Made by a program: the position numbers and the translations under genes. Below the pieces are notes generated by a model that made no database searches, had not been told where the DNA came from, and saw only the letters and a program-made list of their open reading frames with translations. This document shows, in pieces, positions 25,445-33,689 of a stretch of DNA of 64,000 bases; the first letter of the stretch is position 1, and every line of letters begins with the position of its first letter. Origin of the DNA: Limnochordales bacterium (GTDB taxonomy: Bacteria; Bacillota; Limnochordia; Limnochordales; DUMU01); the NCBI GenBank assembly GCA_014896315.1, contig JADBKP010000002.1:103509-167508 (forward strand). The letters are read 5' to 3'.

Positions 25445-26227
25445 TCAGCGGATGGGCTCAAGCCCCACCGCCCGGCGGAGGGCGGCGACTTCCCTGGCGC
25501 TGAGCGGGCGCAACGCGCCGCTGGCAAGCCCGCCCAGGCGCACCGGCCCTTCGGCGATCCGCACCAGGCGAACGACCCGGTGGCCCACCGCCGCACACAT
25601 CCGGCGAACCTGACGGTTGCGCCCCTCGCCGATCCCGATCAGAAACTCCCGTTCACCGAGGCGGCGAACTTCGGCCGGCCCGGTCGGTCCGTCGTCGAGC
25701 ATCACCCCGCGGCGCAACATTTCTAGCTCCCCATCCTCAATTGGCCGTTCAACCGTAACCCTGTACGTCTTTTGAATCTGGTACCGCGGGTGGGTGAGGC
25801 GATAGGCCAGTTCGCCATCGTTGGTAAGCAGAAGCAAGCCTTCCGAGTCCCAGTCGAGCCGCCCCACAGGAAAGAGACGGGGTAGCCCGTGCGGCAGCAG
25901 ATCCTTGATGGTCGGCCGTCCCCGATCATCCCGCAGCGTCGTCAGGACATTTCTCGGCTTGTTAAGGATGAAATAGACGAGCTTCGGTGGTGGAGGTAGA
26001 GGCTTGCCATTCACCTCCACCCTGTCGCGCTCGGGATCGACCTTTATCCCTACTTCCCTGACTACTTCGCCGTTAACCCGTACCTTGCCGGACCGGATCA
26101 GCTCTTCACCGTGTCTTCGCGAGCAGACACCGCGAAGGGCCAGCAATTTGTGGAGCCTGACCCGCCCTGCCTCCTCTGCATCAGCTTGAACCCGGAGGCT
26201 CCTTCTCTCCCTTTCGCTTTCGCTCAA
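25445..26227 (-). CDS. rluB: 23S rRNA pseudouridine synthase RluB/RsuA family
   Basis: 260 aa, TTG start. The N-terminal S4 RNA-binding domain (about 24-80, VRLHKLLALRGVCSRRHGEELI) is followed by the catalytic domain with the active-site motif GRLDWDSEGLLLLTNDG (catalytic aspartate in RLD), KTYRVTV and GRNRQVRRM. Modifies a uridine in 23S rRNA (position 2605 in the E. coli RluB numbering). In Firmicutes it usually sits near scpA/scpB, as here. No in-frame ATG fits better than the TTG. Confidence 0.95.
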   Translation of the reverse strand: MSESERERRSLRVQADAEEAGRVRLHKLLALRGVCSRRHGEELIRSGKVRVNGEVVREVGIKVDPERDRVEVNGKPLPPPPKLVYFILNKPRNVLTTLRDDRGRPTIKDLLPHGLPRLFPVGRLDWDSEGLLLLTNDGELAYRLTHPRYQIQKTYRVTVERPIEDGELEMLRRGVMLDDGPTGPAEVRRLGEREFLIGIGEGRNRQVRRMCAAVGHRVVRLVRIAEGPVRLGGLASGALRPLSAREVAALRRAVGLEPIR

Positions 26228-26320
26228 CCCCGGCTGCCACTCCTTTCCCCGACGGGGGAATTATACAACCGGGACCTGACGTTGGAGGTGGAACCCCTGA
26301 TCCCGGCTTTCCTGACCACA

Positions 26321-27163
26321 ATGCTGGTAGCCCTGGGACTTACCGCAGCCATCCTGTTTATGTTGCTCTTTCTCTTACTGCTTCTCCTCCTTCTCTTCCC
26401 GTTCCGATTTGGTCTGCGGGTCTGCGGGAGCACCGAATCGCAGAGAATCTCCTGGCAGCTCCGCCTGCGCCTCCCCTTCGCCGGCTACCTCAGTTACGGG
26501 CGAAGTTACAGAATAGGCGATCTACTCTCAGGCCTGGGACGAGACCTGCAGCCCGCCCCTGCATCCGCAGCCCTGACACCTTCACCGTCTTCATCCCCGG
26601 CAGCCATTCCCCACCGTGCCCACCCCCTCCGCCGCCGCGCAGGGGAAGTGCTGCGCCGGCTGGCTCGCCGGGCGAGAGGATGGGCCGGAACGCAGGTCAC
26701 AAAGCCCCCCGGACTTGCATTCGGCTTGCAGACGGCAGCAAAAGGTTGGGAGATAGCCAGACTCGTTCTGGGCAGCTTCGACCGCCTGCACTTGCGCATC
26801 CGCTTCGGGACGGGCGATGCAGCCTCCACCGGCCTGCTTTACGGAACGGTGTGGGCTGTGTTGGGACAACTACCCATAAACTGGAAGGCCAGTGGGCCGC
26901 GGCGATCCCTTTTCCCCCTTTTCCGTCATGGGAAAAGAGACCAGCCGGCCGATCTGGCGGTAGAGCTGATACCGGATTTCTCCGCCCGCGGAGGGATCCT
27001 GGTTCTGTCCTGTATAGGAAAAGTGCGACCCGGCCAGATTATCCTTGCGCTCGCACAATACTGGGCCAAAGCCCGCCGCATCGGCCGCGGCCAGCACCGC
27101 CGTCATTCTTGCAGAGCCGGTAGCCGGGCGGTGGGGTATCGGGGGGAAACGAGCCATGGCTGA
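26321..27163 (+). CDS. DUF2953 membrane-anchored protein (YtfI-like)
   Basis: About 280 aa from the ATG at 26321; upstream in-frame TTG 26282 and GTG 26288 are alternatives and the true start is unsure. The track start at 26111 overlaps rluB. One very hydrophobic N-terminal helix (LLFLLLLLLLLFPF) is followed by a domain ending in RIRFGTGDAASTGLLYGTVWAVLG, the conserved core of DUF2953. A Pro/Ser/Ala-rich segment separates helix and core. It overlaps the gerW start by 8 bases; the same YtfI-YtfJ pairing occurs in Bacillus, which points to a spore role. Confidence 0.8.
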   Translation: MLVALGLTAAILFMLLFLLLLLLLLFPFRFGLRVCGSTESQRISWQLRLRLPFAGYLSYGRSYRIGDLLSGLGRDLQPAPASAALTPSPSSSPAAIPHRAHPLRRRAGEVLRRLARRARGWAGTQVTKPPGLAFGLQTAAKGWEIARLVLGSFDRLHLRIRFGTGDAASTGLLYGTVWAVLGQLPINWKASGPRRSLFPLFRHGKRDQPADLAVELIPDFSARGGILVLSCIGKVRPGQIILALAQYWAKARRIGRGQHRRHSCRAGSRAVGYRGETSHG

Positions 27164-27794
27164 ACCGCATCCCATCGAGGGGCTGCTGGCAACCGCAATG
27201 GAAAGCATTCGCAGCATGGTGGATGTCAATACCATACTGGGCGAGCCGGTCGAAACGCCAAACGGCACTGTCATTCTGCCGATCTCCCGCGTCTCCTTTG
27301 GTTTTGCCGCCGGAGGCCGTGAGTACGGCGGGGACGGGATAGCAGCCGCCGGGCAGGCTGAGGGGGAGTACTCCGAGCAGAACAATGAGGACGGGTACGA
27401 CCAGGAGTACGAGCAAGGATACGCCGGGGCAGCCCGCAGTCGCTCGGCCCGTCGTGCCCGCTTCCCCTTTGCCGGAGGTAGCGGCGCCGGTATCAGCCTC
27501 TCTCCGGTCGGCTTCCTCGTCGTTCAGCGCGAGGAGGTTCGGTTGGTCTCCGTACACGACCGCAACGCCCTCTACGACCGGCTGATCGATCTCATACCCC
27601 GGCTCGCAGAATGGATCAGTGGTCGCCGCCAGCAGGTGGCACAAGCAGGGGCGGCCACCGGCTATCAGGCGACGGGACAGGGAACGCCACCGACCGCTGC
27701 GGCCGGCACAAGCAGGCCCCAGGCAGGTAACGGTGCGTACGTTGAATCGGCAGCCAGGCCGTCACAAGCAGGCATGATCCCGCTTCTGGACTGA
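27156..27794 (+). CDS. gerW: Spore germination protein GerW (YtfJ family)
   Basis: 212 aa, ATG with GGGGGG upstream. The N-terminal family signature is IEGLLATAMESIRSMVDVNTILGEPV (helix plus strand), then TVILPISRVSFGFAAGG and GGSGAGISLSPVGFLVV. GerW/YtfJ is a forespore protein needed for normal response to some germinants in Bacillus. Two additions are odd: a Tyr/Glu-rich insert (EGEYSEQNNEDGYDQEYEQG) between the family blocks and a Gln/Gly/Ala-rich C-terminal tail of about 50 residues. Paired with the DUF2953 gene. Confidence 0.93.
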   Translation: MAEPHPIEGLLATAMESIRSMVDVNTILGEPVETPNGTVILPISRVSFGFAAGGREYGGDGIAAAGQAEGEYSEQNNEDGYDQEYEQGYAGAARSRSARRARFPFAGGSGAGISLSPVGFLVVQREEVRLVSVHDRNALYDRLIDLIPRLAEWISGRRQQVAQAGAATGYQATGQGTPPTAAAGTSRPQAGNGAYVESAARPSQAGMIPLLD

Positions 27795-28028
27795 AGGCCA
27801 AGGGCTCGGGATGGGCGAGCCGAGCCGGAAACTCCCGAGGCGGAGCTCGGGGTCCTCGCTCCGCCCCGCTCCACTGGTCCGCGGGAAGCTGCGGCGCAGA
27901 CACGATCCCGAGGGTCTTGTCCTCAGGCAGGACCGGGGCACAAGCCAGGGCAAAGGCTGAGACTAAGGCGCGGATCAGGCCCAGGTACTCGATCTTGGGC
28001 TCAACTGAACCGGGGGCTTGGTCAGAGG

Positions 28029-28766
28029 CTACGGCTCAGACTGAGACTGTGACTGAGACTGAGACCGCGACTGAGGCCGAAACCGAGGCTGAGGCCGAAG
28101 CTGAGACCGAGGCTTGTGCCCGGCCCGCAGCCGGTCCGTCGCCTCCCCCTCCGCCTCCCCCTCTGCCTTCACCTCTGTCTGGGAGGCCTCTGCCTCGCCG
28201 TCGATCTTGACAGGGGGCAGGTCGGCGAGGCTGCGCAGGCCAAACTCCAAAAGAAAGCGGCGGGTGGTCCTGTACAGGACTGGATGGCCGATCGTATCCG
28301 CCCTCCCGGCCTCTTCAATCAGCCCACGCTCGAGCAAGGAATTGATAGCACTTTCCGACCGTACCCCCCGCAGCTGGTCGATCTCCGGCCGGGAGATCGG
28401 TTGCCGATAGGCAATGATCGCCAGAGTCTCCAGGGCAGCCCGGCTCAGGCCGGTGCGATCCGGGACCACATGAACCTTGGCCACCAGGTCGCGGTACTGC
28501 GGCGCCGTGGCCAGGCGGTAGCCGCCGGCCACTTCCTGTAATTCAACCCCGTGCGGTCGCGCCGAACGATCCGCCCACCAGCGCTCGAGCTCGACCCGGA
28601 CTGTTTCGGCGGGAACCCCAAGGATATACGAGAGTCTTTCCAGGGAGAGCGGCTCGTCCGTGGCAAAGAGCAACGCCTCCAGCGCTCCCCAGTCAACCCG
28701 AAAGGGAGGCAGCGGCTCCTGGCGAACGGTCTCTCGCAACTCTCCGCCGGCCTCCTTCTCCTGCAC
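28029..28766 (-). CDS. scpB: Segregation and condensation protein B
   Basis: 245 aa, GTG start one base after the scpA stop. A kleisin-interacting subunit of the SMC-ScpAB condensin. Two winged-helix domains: ALEALLFATDEPLSLERLSYILG at the start and LSRAALETLAIIAYRQPISRPEIDQLRG in the middle, then YRTTRRFLLEFGL. The last 60 residues are low-complexity, ending RPQSRSQSQSQSQSEP, encoded by a degenerate TGAGAC-type repeat. The family normally ends near residue 185, so the tail is an addition. Confidence 0.95.
   Translation of the reverse strand: MQEKEAGGELRETVRQEPLPPFRVDWGALEALLFATDEPLSLERLSYILGVPAETVRVELERWWADRSARPHGVELQEVAGGYRLATAPQYRDLVAKVHVVPDRTGLSRAALETLAIIAYRQPISRPEIDQLRGVRSESAINSLLERGLIEEAGRADTIGHPVLYRTTRRFLLEFGLRSLADLPPVKIDGEAEASQTEVKAEGEAEGEATDRLRAGHKPRSQLRPQPRFRPQSRSQSQSQSQSEP
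28034..28113. repeat. Degenerate hexanucleotide repeat (TGAGAC-like) in the scpB 3' end
   Basis: About 80 bases built from variants of CTGAGA, CTGAGG and CCGAGG, read on the minus strand as the (SQ)n/RPQ tail of ScpB. Similar units appear sparsely downstream (about 27957). This looks like slippage-driven expansion. Confidence 0.75.
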
Positions 28767-28767
28767 C

Positions 28768-29718
28768 TCAGCTCACCTCTTGCTCAGCCCCGGGCGGTTT
28801 TGGCAACGTGAGATTGCGGTCAGGAGTTCTGGCAGCCCAGACCAGCCGTATGGGGCGACCTGGTCCCTCCTGCACCCCTATCACCCTGCCCCGGCGCACC
28901 AGTTCTAGAAAGGCCAGAAAGGCAGCAACTTGTTGCGGCTTGTCCAGGCGACGAGCCCACTCCTCCAGAATCGCCTCCCGGCGTTCCCGCAGCCAGCGCA
29001 CCAGCTGGGGCAGAATCAGCCGCCAGGAGGGCTCGCTGCGATAGGCTGGCATCCTTGCAGGGGCAATGCGAGCAGCCACGCGCCGCCAGGCAGCAGCAAG
29101 TTCAGCAACATGCGCACGTCCCACCGGACGCAGATATTCACGCTGAACGGGGTGGTTCTCCAATCCTCCCCGCGGAAAGCGGAGTGCCGCTTGTTCACGG
29201 CAGGCGGCAAGCGCCTGCGCGGCCGCCTGGATCTCCCGGGCTCCCTCAACCCACCGCCGCCAGGCGGCCGGATCAAACCCGGCCTCGTGATCCTCCGCCT
29301 CGCCTTCCTCGTCCTCTTCAGCCCGCGCTGCCATCGCCGGGTCCGCGTCATCCTCTGCTGGCATCCCCGGCCTGCTTGCCGCCGGCAACAGGCTTTCCGC
29401 CTTCAGCTGGATAAGTGTTGCCCACACCACCAGCTCTTCCCCGGGGTCATAGGGGTTAAGCGGGTCATACGGGCCATATGCCTTACCCGCCGGCTCTGCG
29501 AGCCTGGCTTCGACGGCACGCACCTCTCCTTCCTCCGCCCGGCCGCCTACCCCGACCGGCTCGGCCTGGCAGGCGATCCGCCGTTGCCTGATCAACTCCG
29601 CCAGAGAGATACCGGCCAGAGAGAAACGGCGTTTTCGTACCCACTCCCGCAGCTGGTAGATGGTGCCCTCCCAGCCGATAAGGGAGAGCAGATATTTAAC
29701 GAGCCAATCCGTCTTCAT
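28768..29718 (-). CDS. scpA: Segregation and condensation protein A (divergent)
   Basis: About 316 aa from the ATG at 29718, overlapping the lysA 3' end by about 23 bases. The kleisin bridge of the SMC complex. The N-terminal half keeps the helical pattern (TIYQLREWVRKRRFSLAGISLAELI) but lacks the usual FEGPLDLLL start. The middle shows LVVWATLIQLKAESLLP, and the C-terminal winged helix QQVAAFLAFLELVRRGRVIGVQEG is family-like. Two acidic low-complexity inserts (around AYGPYDPLNPYDPGEE and EEDEEGEAEDHEAG) enlarge it. The pairing with scpB secures the call. Confidence 0.88.
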   Translation of the reverse strand: MKTDWLVKYLLSLIGWEGTIYQLREWVRKRRFSLAGISLAELIRQRRIACQAEPVGVGGRAEEGEVRAVEARLAEPAGKAYGPYDPLNPYDPGEELVVWATLIQLKAESLLPAASRPGMPAEDDADPAMAARAEEDEEGEAEDHEAGFDPAAWRRWVEGAREIQAAAQALAACREQAALRFPRGGLENHPVQREYLRPVGRAHVAELAAAWRRVAARIAPARMPAYRSEPSWRLILPQLVRWLRERREAILEEWARRLDKPQQVAAFLAFLELVRRGRVIGVQEGPGRPIRLVWAARTPDRNLTLPKPPGAEQEVS

Positions 29719-31081
29719 TCCGATACGAACCGGAAGCCGCCGCTTCGGCCGCCGCCCATTTGCGGTAACGGGCGGGTATCCGGTCAAGACGGGTCAGATC
29801 TTCGTAGGTCTCTCTTTCCACCAGAAGATCTGCTTCACCTTCGTACACCGTCACCATGGCCGGGCGCGGCACGCGGTTATAGTTGCTTGCCATCGAGTAG
29901 TGGTACGCTCCGGTGGAGAAAACGACCAGGATATCACCCCTCCGGGCGCGCGGCAGTCGCACATCCTTGATCAGGATATCACCCGACTCGCAGAAACGGC
30001 CGGCAATGGTCACCGTCTCCTCCGGCTCATCCAACATCCGGTTGGCCAGAGCACAGGTGTACTCAGCCTGGTAGAGGGCGACTCGCGGATTGTCGGCCAT
30101 GCCCCCGTCGACCGACACATAAGTCCTTACTCCGGGGATCTCTTTGCGGGTGCCGACGGTGTAAAGGGTCAGGCCCGCTTCTCCTACCAGGCTCCGTCCC
30201 GGCTCCAGAACCAGCTGCGGCAGCGGCAGCTCCCTTTCCTTGCATTCCCTTTCCAGAGCGGTGGCGATAACCTGCACCATATCGGAGGGAGCCGGCGGGT
30301 CGTCCGCCTCGGTGTAGCGGATACCCAATCCCCCACCCAGGTCGAGCTCGGACAGGACCTGGCCTGTGCTCGCCCGCACCGTAGCCAGGAACTCGGCGAG
30401 TACCCCTACCAGCAGACGAAAAGGTTCGGTCTCCAGAATCTGCGAGCCGATATGGGCGTGGATTCCCCTCAACCGTAGATGCGGTAGCACCAGCGCCCGC
30501 TGCACCGCGGCCAGTGCTTGTCCGTTCACCAGAGGAAACCCAAACTTGGAATCGATCTGACCCGTCTGAATGTGTGAATGGGTATGGGCTTCAATCCCCG
30601 GAGTCACCCGCAACCAGATCTCGGCGGTCGTGTTGAAGCGGGCGGCCATCTGCTCCAGCAGGTCCAGCTCATCGAAGCTGTCCACCACGAAGCGCCCCAC
30701 ACCGCTGGTGAGCGCCAATTCCAGCTCCTCAGGAGTCTTGTTGTTGCCGTGCATCACGATATTGGCCGCCGGGAAGCCGGCTTTCAGGGCGGTGTAAAGC
30801 TCGCCGCCGGAGACCACGTCAAGGCCCAACCCCTCCTGTAGGAGCAGGCGAACAAGGCCTGTCGTGAGACACGCCTTGCCCGCGTAGAGCAGACGGCTCT
30901 GGGGATAGAAACGGGCCAGCGCCGCGCGATATTCACGGCAGCGACTGCGAAAATGAGCCTCGTCGAAAACGTAGAGCGGAGTGCCAAAGCGCTGGACCAG
31001 GTTGGTGACTTCCACACCGCCAACCACCAGTGTCCCTTGTTCGTTAACCCGGCAGGTGCCGGGAAGCCGAAATCCTGCCAC
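29696..31081 (-). CDS. lysA: Diaminopimelate decarboxylase
   Basis: 461 aa from the GTG at 31081, which has AGAGGAG seven bases upstream; the track start at 31159 lacks a ribosome-binding site. Converts meso-diaminopimelate to lysine. A fold-III PLP enzyme: YAGKACLT with the PLP lysine, HGNNKT, the GGGLGIRY phosphate-binding loop, the substrate motif EPGRSLVGEAG, and CESGD with the catalytic cysteine. It follows the spoVA operon, the same arrangement as in Bacillus subtilis. Confidence 0.97.
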   Translation of the reverse strand: MAGFRLPGTCRVNEQGTLVVGGVEVTNLVQRFGTPLYVFDEAHFRSRCREYRAALARFYPQSRLLYAGKACLTTGLVRLLLQEGLGLDVVSGGELYTALKAGFPAANIVMHGNNKTPEELELALTSGVGRFVVDSFDELDLLEQMAARFNTTAEIWLRVTPGIEAHTHSHIQTGQIDSKFGFPLVNGQALAAVQRALVLPHLRLRGIHAHIGSQILETEPFRLLVGVLAEFLATVRASTGQVLSELDLGGGLGIRYTEADDPPAPSDMVQVIATALERECKERELPLPQLVLEPGRSLVGEAGLTLYTVGTRKEIPGVRTYVSVDGGMADNPRVALYQAEYTCALANRMLDEPEETVTIAGRFCESGDILIKDVRLPRARRGDILVVFSTGAYHYSMASNYNRVPRPAMVTVYEGEADLLVERETYEDLTRLDRIPARYRKWAAAEAAASGSYRNEDGLAR

Positions 31082-31184
31082 GTGGTAACTCCTCTCCAGG
31101 TTGACCATGAACTCATGGTACGTCACACCGAGAGGAGCGTCAATCGGAACCCCGTTCACCGGAGAGTGAACTGCGCGAACGTAC

Positions 31185-32795
31185 CTACCTCGGAGGTTTG
31201 GTGCGGCGGTCGGTCACGCCCTGCAGCGTGCGGGTTCCCACTACGGGAACGGGCGGGCGCAGCAGTGCCCGAACCAGAGCAGTCTTATTGAACGGAATAA
31301 GCGGCCACAGATAAGGCAGCCCGAAAGAGCGAGTGAAAGCGAAGATGACCAGGATCAGTGCCAGACCTCCCAGAACTCCGGGGATTCCCCAGATCCCCGC
31401 CGGGATAATGGCCAGATAACGCAGAAGGCGCATCGCCAGGGCAAATTCGAGGTTGGGAATGGCAAAGAAACCGATGGCGGCAATGGCCGAATAGAGGATC
31501 ACCTCGTTGGTTACCAGCCCCACCTCAACCGCAAACTGGCCAAGCAGCACGGCGGCGATGACACCCAGGGAGGAGGCAAGCGGCGAAGGGGTATGGACGA
31601 AAGCCTGGCGGGTAACGTCAATGCCTATTTCAATCGTCAGGAACTGCCAGAGCAGGGGCACTATCCCCACCTCTCCCTTCGGACCGATCCAGCCCAGGGA
31701 GGGAGGCGGGCCGGAAGTGACCACTCCCAGCCAGACGGGAACCAAAAGAAAGCTCAGCAAGTACCCCAGTACCCGTATCCAGCGCAGGTACGTCCCTACC
31801 GACGGACTCTGGTAGTACTCCTCCGAGTGCTGCAGGAAATGAAAGGCGGTGGCGGGGAGGATCATGGCCTGGGGAGTGGTATCCACTAGCACCGCGATAT
31901 GTCCCTCAAGCAGGTGAGAGGCTACGACGTCCGGTCTCTCCGAATACCGCACAATGGGTAGCGGGTTTATCCGCATCCCCGTTATGTACTCTTCCAGGCT
32001 CTTGCTGCCCATAGGCAGGCCATCCGCATCGACTTCCTCGATGCGCTTCTTCAGCTGCTCCACCAGCTGTTGCGGTGCGATCCCTTCGATGTAGCAAAGC
32101 AGGATATCGGTCTTGGACCGGCGGCCGGCCGTCAACGCCTCAATGCGCAGCCGCGGGTCGCGGATGCGCCGCCGGATCAAGGCGGAGTTGAAGAGGACCG
32201 TCTCAACAAATCCGTCACGTGCCCCGCGAGTGACCCGTTCAAGATCGGGCTCTTCTACCGAGCGGACCGGATACGCCCGCATATCGATGATCAGGGCGCG
32301 GGCGTCACCGTCCAGGAGCAGGGCAATCTGTCCCGAGAGGACCTTGTCCACTACCTCGTCGAGGCTTTCAACCTGTTCCGTCTCGTAGTACCCGACCACG
32401 GCCTGGCGCATGTAAGCAAGAGGACCGCCCTCGGCCCTCTCGAGAGCCGCAGGATCCGTCCGGCTTACCAGCGCCATGATCAGGCGTTGAACCATCAGCC
32501 CGTTGACCAGGCCATCGATGACGATAACAGCGGCCCGGCGATGGGAGATCAGGATGTCCTGTATGCAGATATCGAAAGAGACGCCGAATCCCAACCGTTG
32601 CCGCAGCACCTGCAGATTCTTGTCCAGGCTGGGCGTGAGCGGATAGCGAGCGCTCTCCGCTGCCGACCCGCCGAAACCGCCGGAACGGGAGGGCCGGCCA
32701 CCAGCCGGCCCACCACCCAGGTCACCCTCTTCCAGCTCCATCTGCGCATCCTCTGCGCCTCCGGCGACGCCGGCGCTATACTCAGCTCGGTCCAT
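31185..32795 (-). CDS. spoVAF: SpoVAF / GerA-family spore membrane protein
   Basis: 536 aa from ATG 32795 (the track start is 32828). A GerABKA-family protein of the inner spore membrane. The Gly-rich N-terminus (about 60 residues, GGGPAGGRPSRSGGFGG) is followed by the soluble domain (DILISHRRAAVIVIDGLVNG, EGIAPQQLVEQLKKRIEEVDADG) and about five membrane segments between residues 300 and 500. The position after spoVAC-AD-AE and before lysA identifies it as SpoVAF rather than a separate germinant receptor A subunit; no GerB/GerC partner is present. Confidence 0.9.
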   Translation of the reverse strand: MDRAEYSAGVAGGAEDAQMELEEGDLGGGPAGGRPSRSGGFGGSAAESARYPLTPSLDKNLQVLRQRLGFGVSFDICIQDILISHRRAAVIVIDGLVNGLMVQRLIMALVSRTDPAALERAEGGPLAYMRQAVVGYYETEQVESLDEVVDKVLSGQIALLLDGDARALIIDMRAYPVRSVEEPDLERVTRGARDGFVETVLFNSALIRRRIRDPRLRIEALTAGRRSKTDILLCYIEGIAPQQLVEQLKKRIEEVDADGLPMGSKSLEEYITGMRINPLPIVRYSERPDVVASHLLEGHIAVLVDTTPQAMILPATAFHFLQHSEEYYQSPSVGTYLRWIRVLGYLLSFLLVPVWLGVVTSGPPPSLGWIGPKGEVGIVPLLWQFLTIEIGIDVTRQAFVHTPSPLASSLGVIAAVLLGQFAVEVGLVTNEVILYSAIAAIGFFAIPNLEFALAMRLLRYLAIIPAGIWGIPGVLGGLALILVIFAFTRSFGLPYLWPLIPFNKTALVRALLRPPVPVVGTRTLQGVTDRRTKPPR

Positions 32796-32885
32796 TTCAC
32801 TAACGCCCACCCCGAACAGCAAAATCACCAGCCGTTCTCCCTGGTCTCTCGTCCGTCATCGGGCTATCCCGCCCCGCCCGCGCTG

Positions 32886-33224
32886 CTAGCGAAGGGCGGT
32901 GGGAACGAACAGGTCGATCACGCCAATGATGAAGGCGGCCAGCAACGCCCCAAGTACACTGACCTGTAGTCCGGGGACCACAAACTGTGCGACCCAGATC
33001 ACTACGGCCGAGACGAGGAAGCCAACAATGCCCCTCCCGTAGGGCGATACCCGCCGGCCCATAATGGCCTCGATGATCCATCCGAGAGCGGCGATGACCA
33101 CCGCCGCAACCAACGCCTGCACGAACCCAAGCTGGCTGAAGCCAGGAACGATAGCTCCCACCAGCATCAACGCCAACGCTGAAACCACGAATCTGACTAT
33201 CACGCCCAGCCATTCCACGGCCAA
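32886..33224 (-). CDS. Phage-holin-family-IV-like small membrane protein
   Basis: 112 aa, TTG start behind AGGGGGTG. Four hydrophobic segments with short loops, of the mycobacterial 4-TMS phage holin superfamily IV type (DUF in several databases). It sits between spoVAE and spoVAF, the place where Bacillus has SpoVAEA, though it is not recognisably SpoVAEA-like. Similar genes occur at this position in Clostridia, which suggests a role in the spore membrane. Function unknown. Confidence 0.75.
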   Translation of the reverse strand: MAVEWLGVIVRFVVSALALMLVGAIVPGFSQLGFVQALVAAVVIAALGWIIEAIMGRRVSPYGRGIVGFLVSAVVIWVAQFVVPGLQVSVLGALLAAFIIGVIDLFVPTALR

Positions 33225-33311
33225 AGCACCCCCTGAAGACGTAACGTACGCAGCTAGTCTTTCTCCCCCATGTCCCGCCTATACCAGCAGGAGTCCTCTT
33301 ACTGCGCGGTG

Positions 33312-33689
33312 CTATCCCCGCGGGCGAAAGACGAGGGCGGCGATGAAACCAAAGACCACTGCCGCGGCCAGGGCGCCGCCGGCGATCTCGAAGACACCCG
33401 TGAGCAGGCCGAACCATCCTTCACGCCGCAAGGCGTCGAGAACACCACGCGTCAGCACATAACCGAAGTTGGAGAGGGGGACCGTCGCCCCCGCCCCGGC
33501 CACTCTGATAAAGGGTTCGTAAAGCCCCAGGCCCGCCAGGACCGCCCCCGCCACCACTAAGAGAACCATTACGTGCGCCGGGGGTATGCGAAATACGTCG
33601 ATCAGTACCTGCCCAATCAGGCAGATCGTGCCACCGATCAGAAATGCCCAGACTACGGACACAGCTGCCTCCCCCCAAGCCAGCGTCAT
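33312..33689 (-). CDS. spoVAE: Stage V sporulation protein AE
   Basis: 125 aa, with the start overlapping the spoVAD stop (ATGA). A membrane channel component for calcium dipicolinate uptake in the forespore and release at germination. The typical opening is AFLIGGTICLIGQVLID, then GLGLYEPFIRVAGAGATVPLSNFG; about four hydrophobic segments. It shows internal similarity to SpoVAC, as in all SpoVA sets. Confidence 0.95.
   Translation of the reverse strand: MTLAWGEAAVSVVWAFLIGGTICLIGQVLIDVFRIPPAHVMVLLVVAGAVLAGLGLYEPFIRVAGAGATVPLSNFGYVLTRGVLDALRREGWFGLLTGVFEIAGGALAAAVVFGFIAALVFRPRG

Noticed and set aside
28034-28113. Short repeats that might suggest a CRISPR array
   Set aside because: Units are six bases, contiguous and degenerate, with no spacers; they lie inside the scpB coding frame.
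27917-28210. 97 aa plus-strand ORF with a (TE)n repeat protein
   Set aside because: It is the antisense reading of the scpB C-terminal repeat; scpB's own frame is clearly coding and extends through it.
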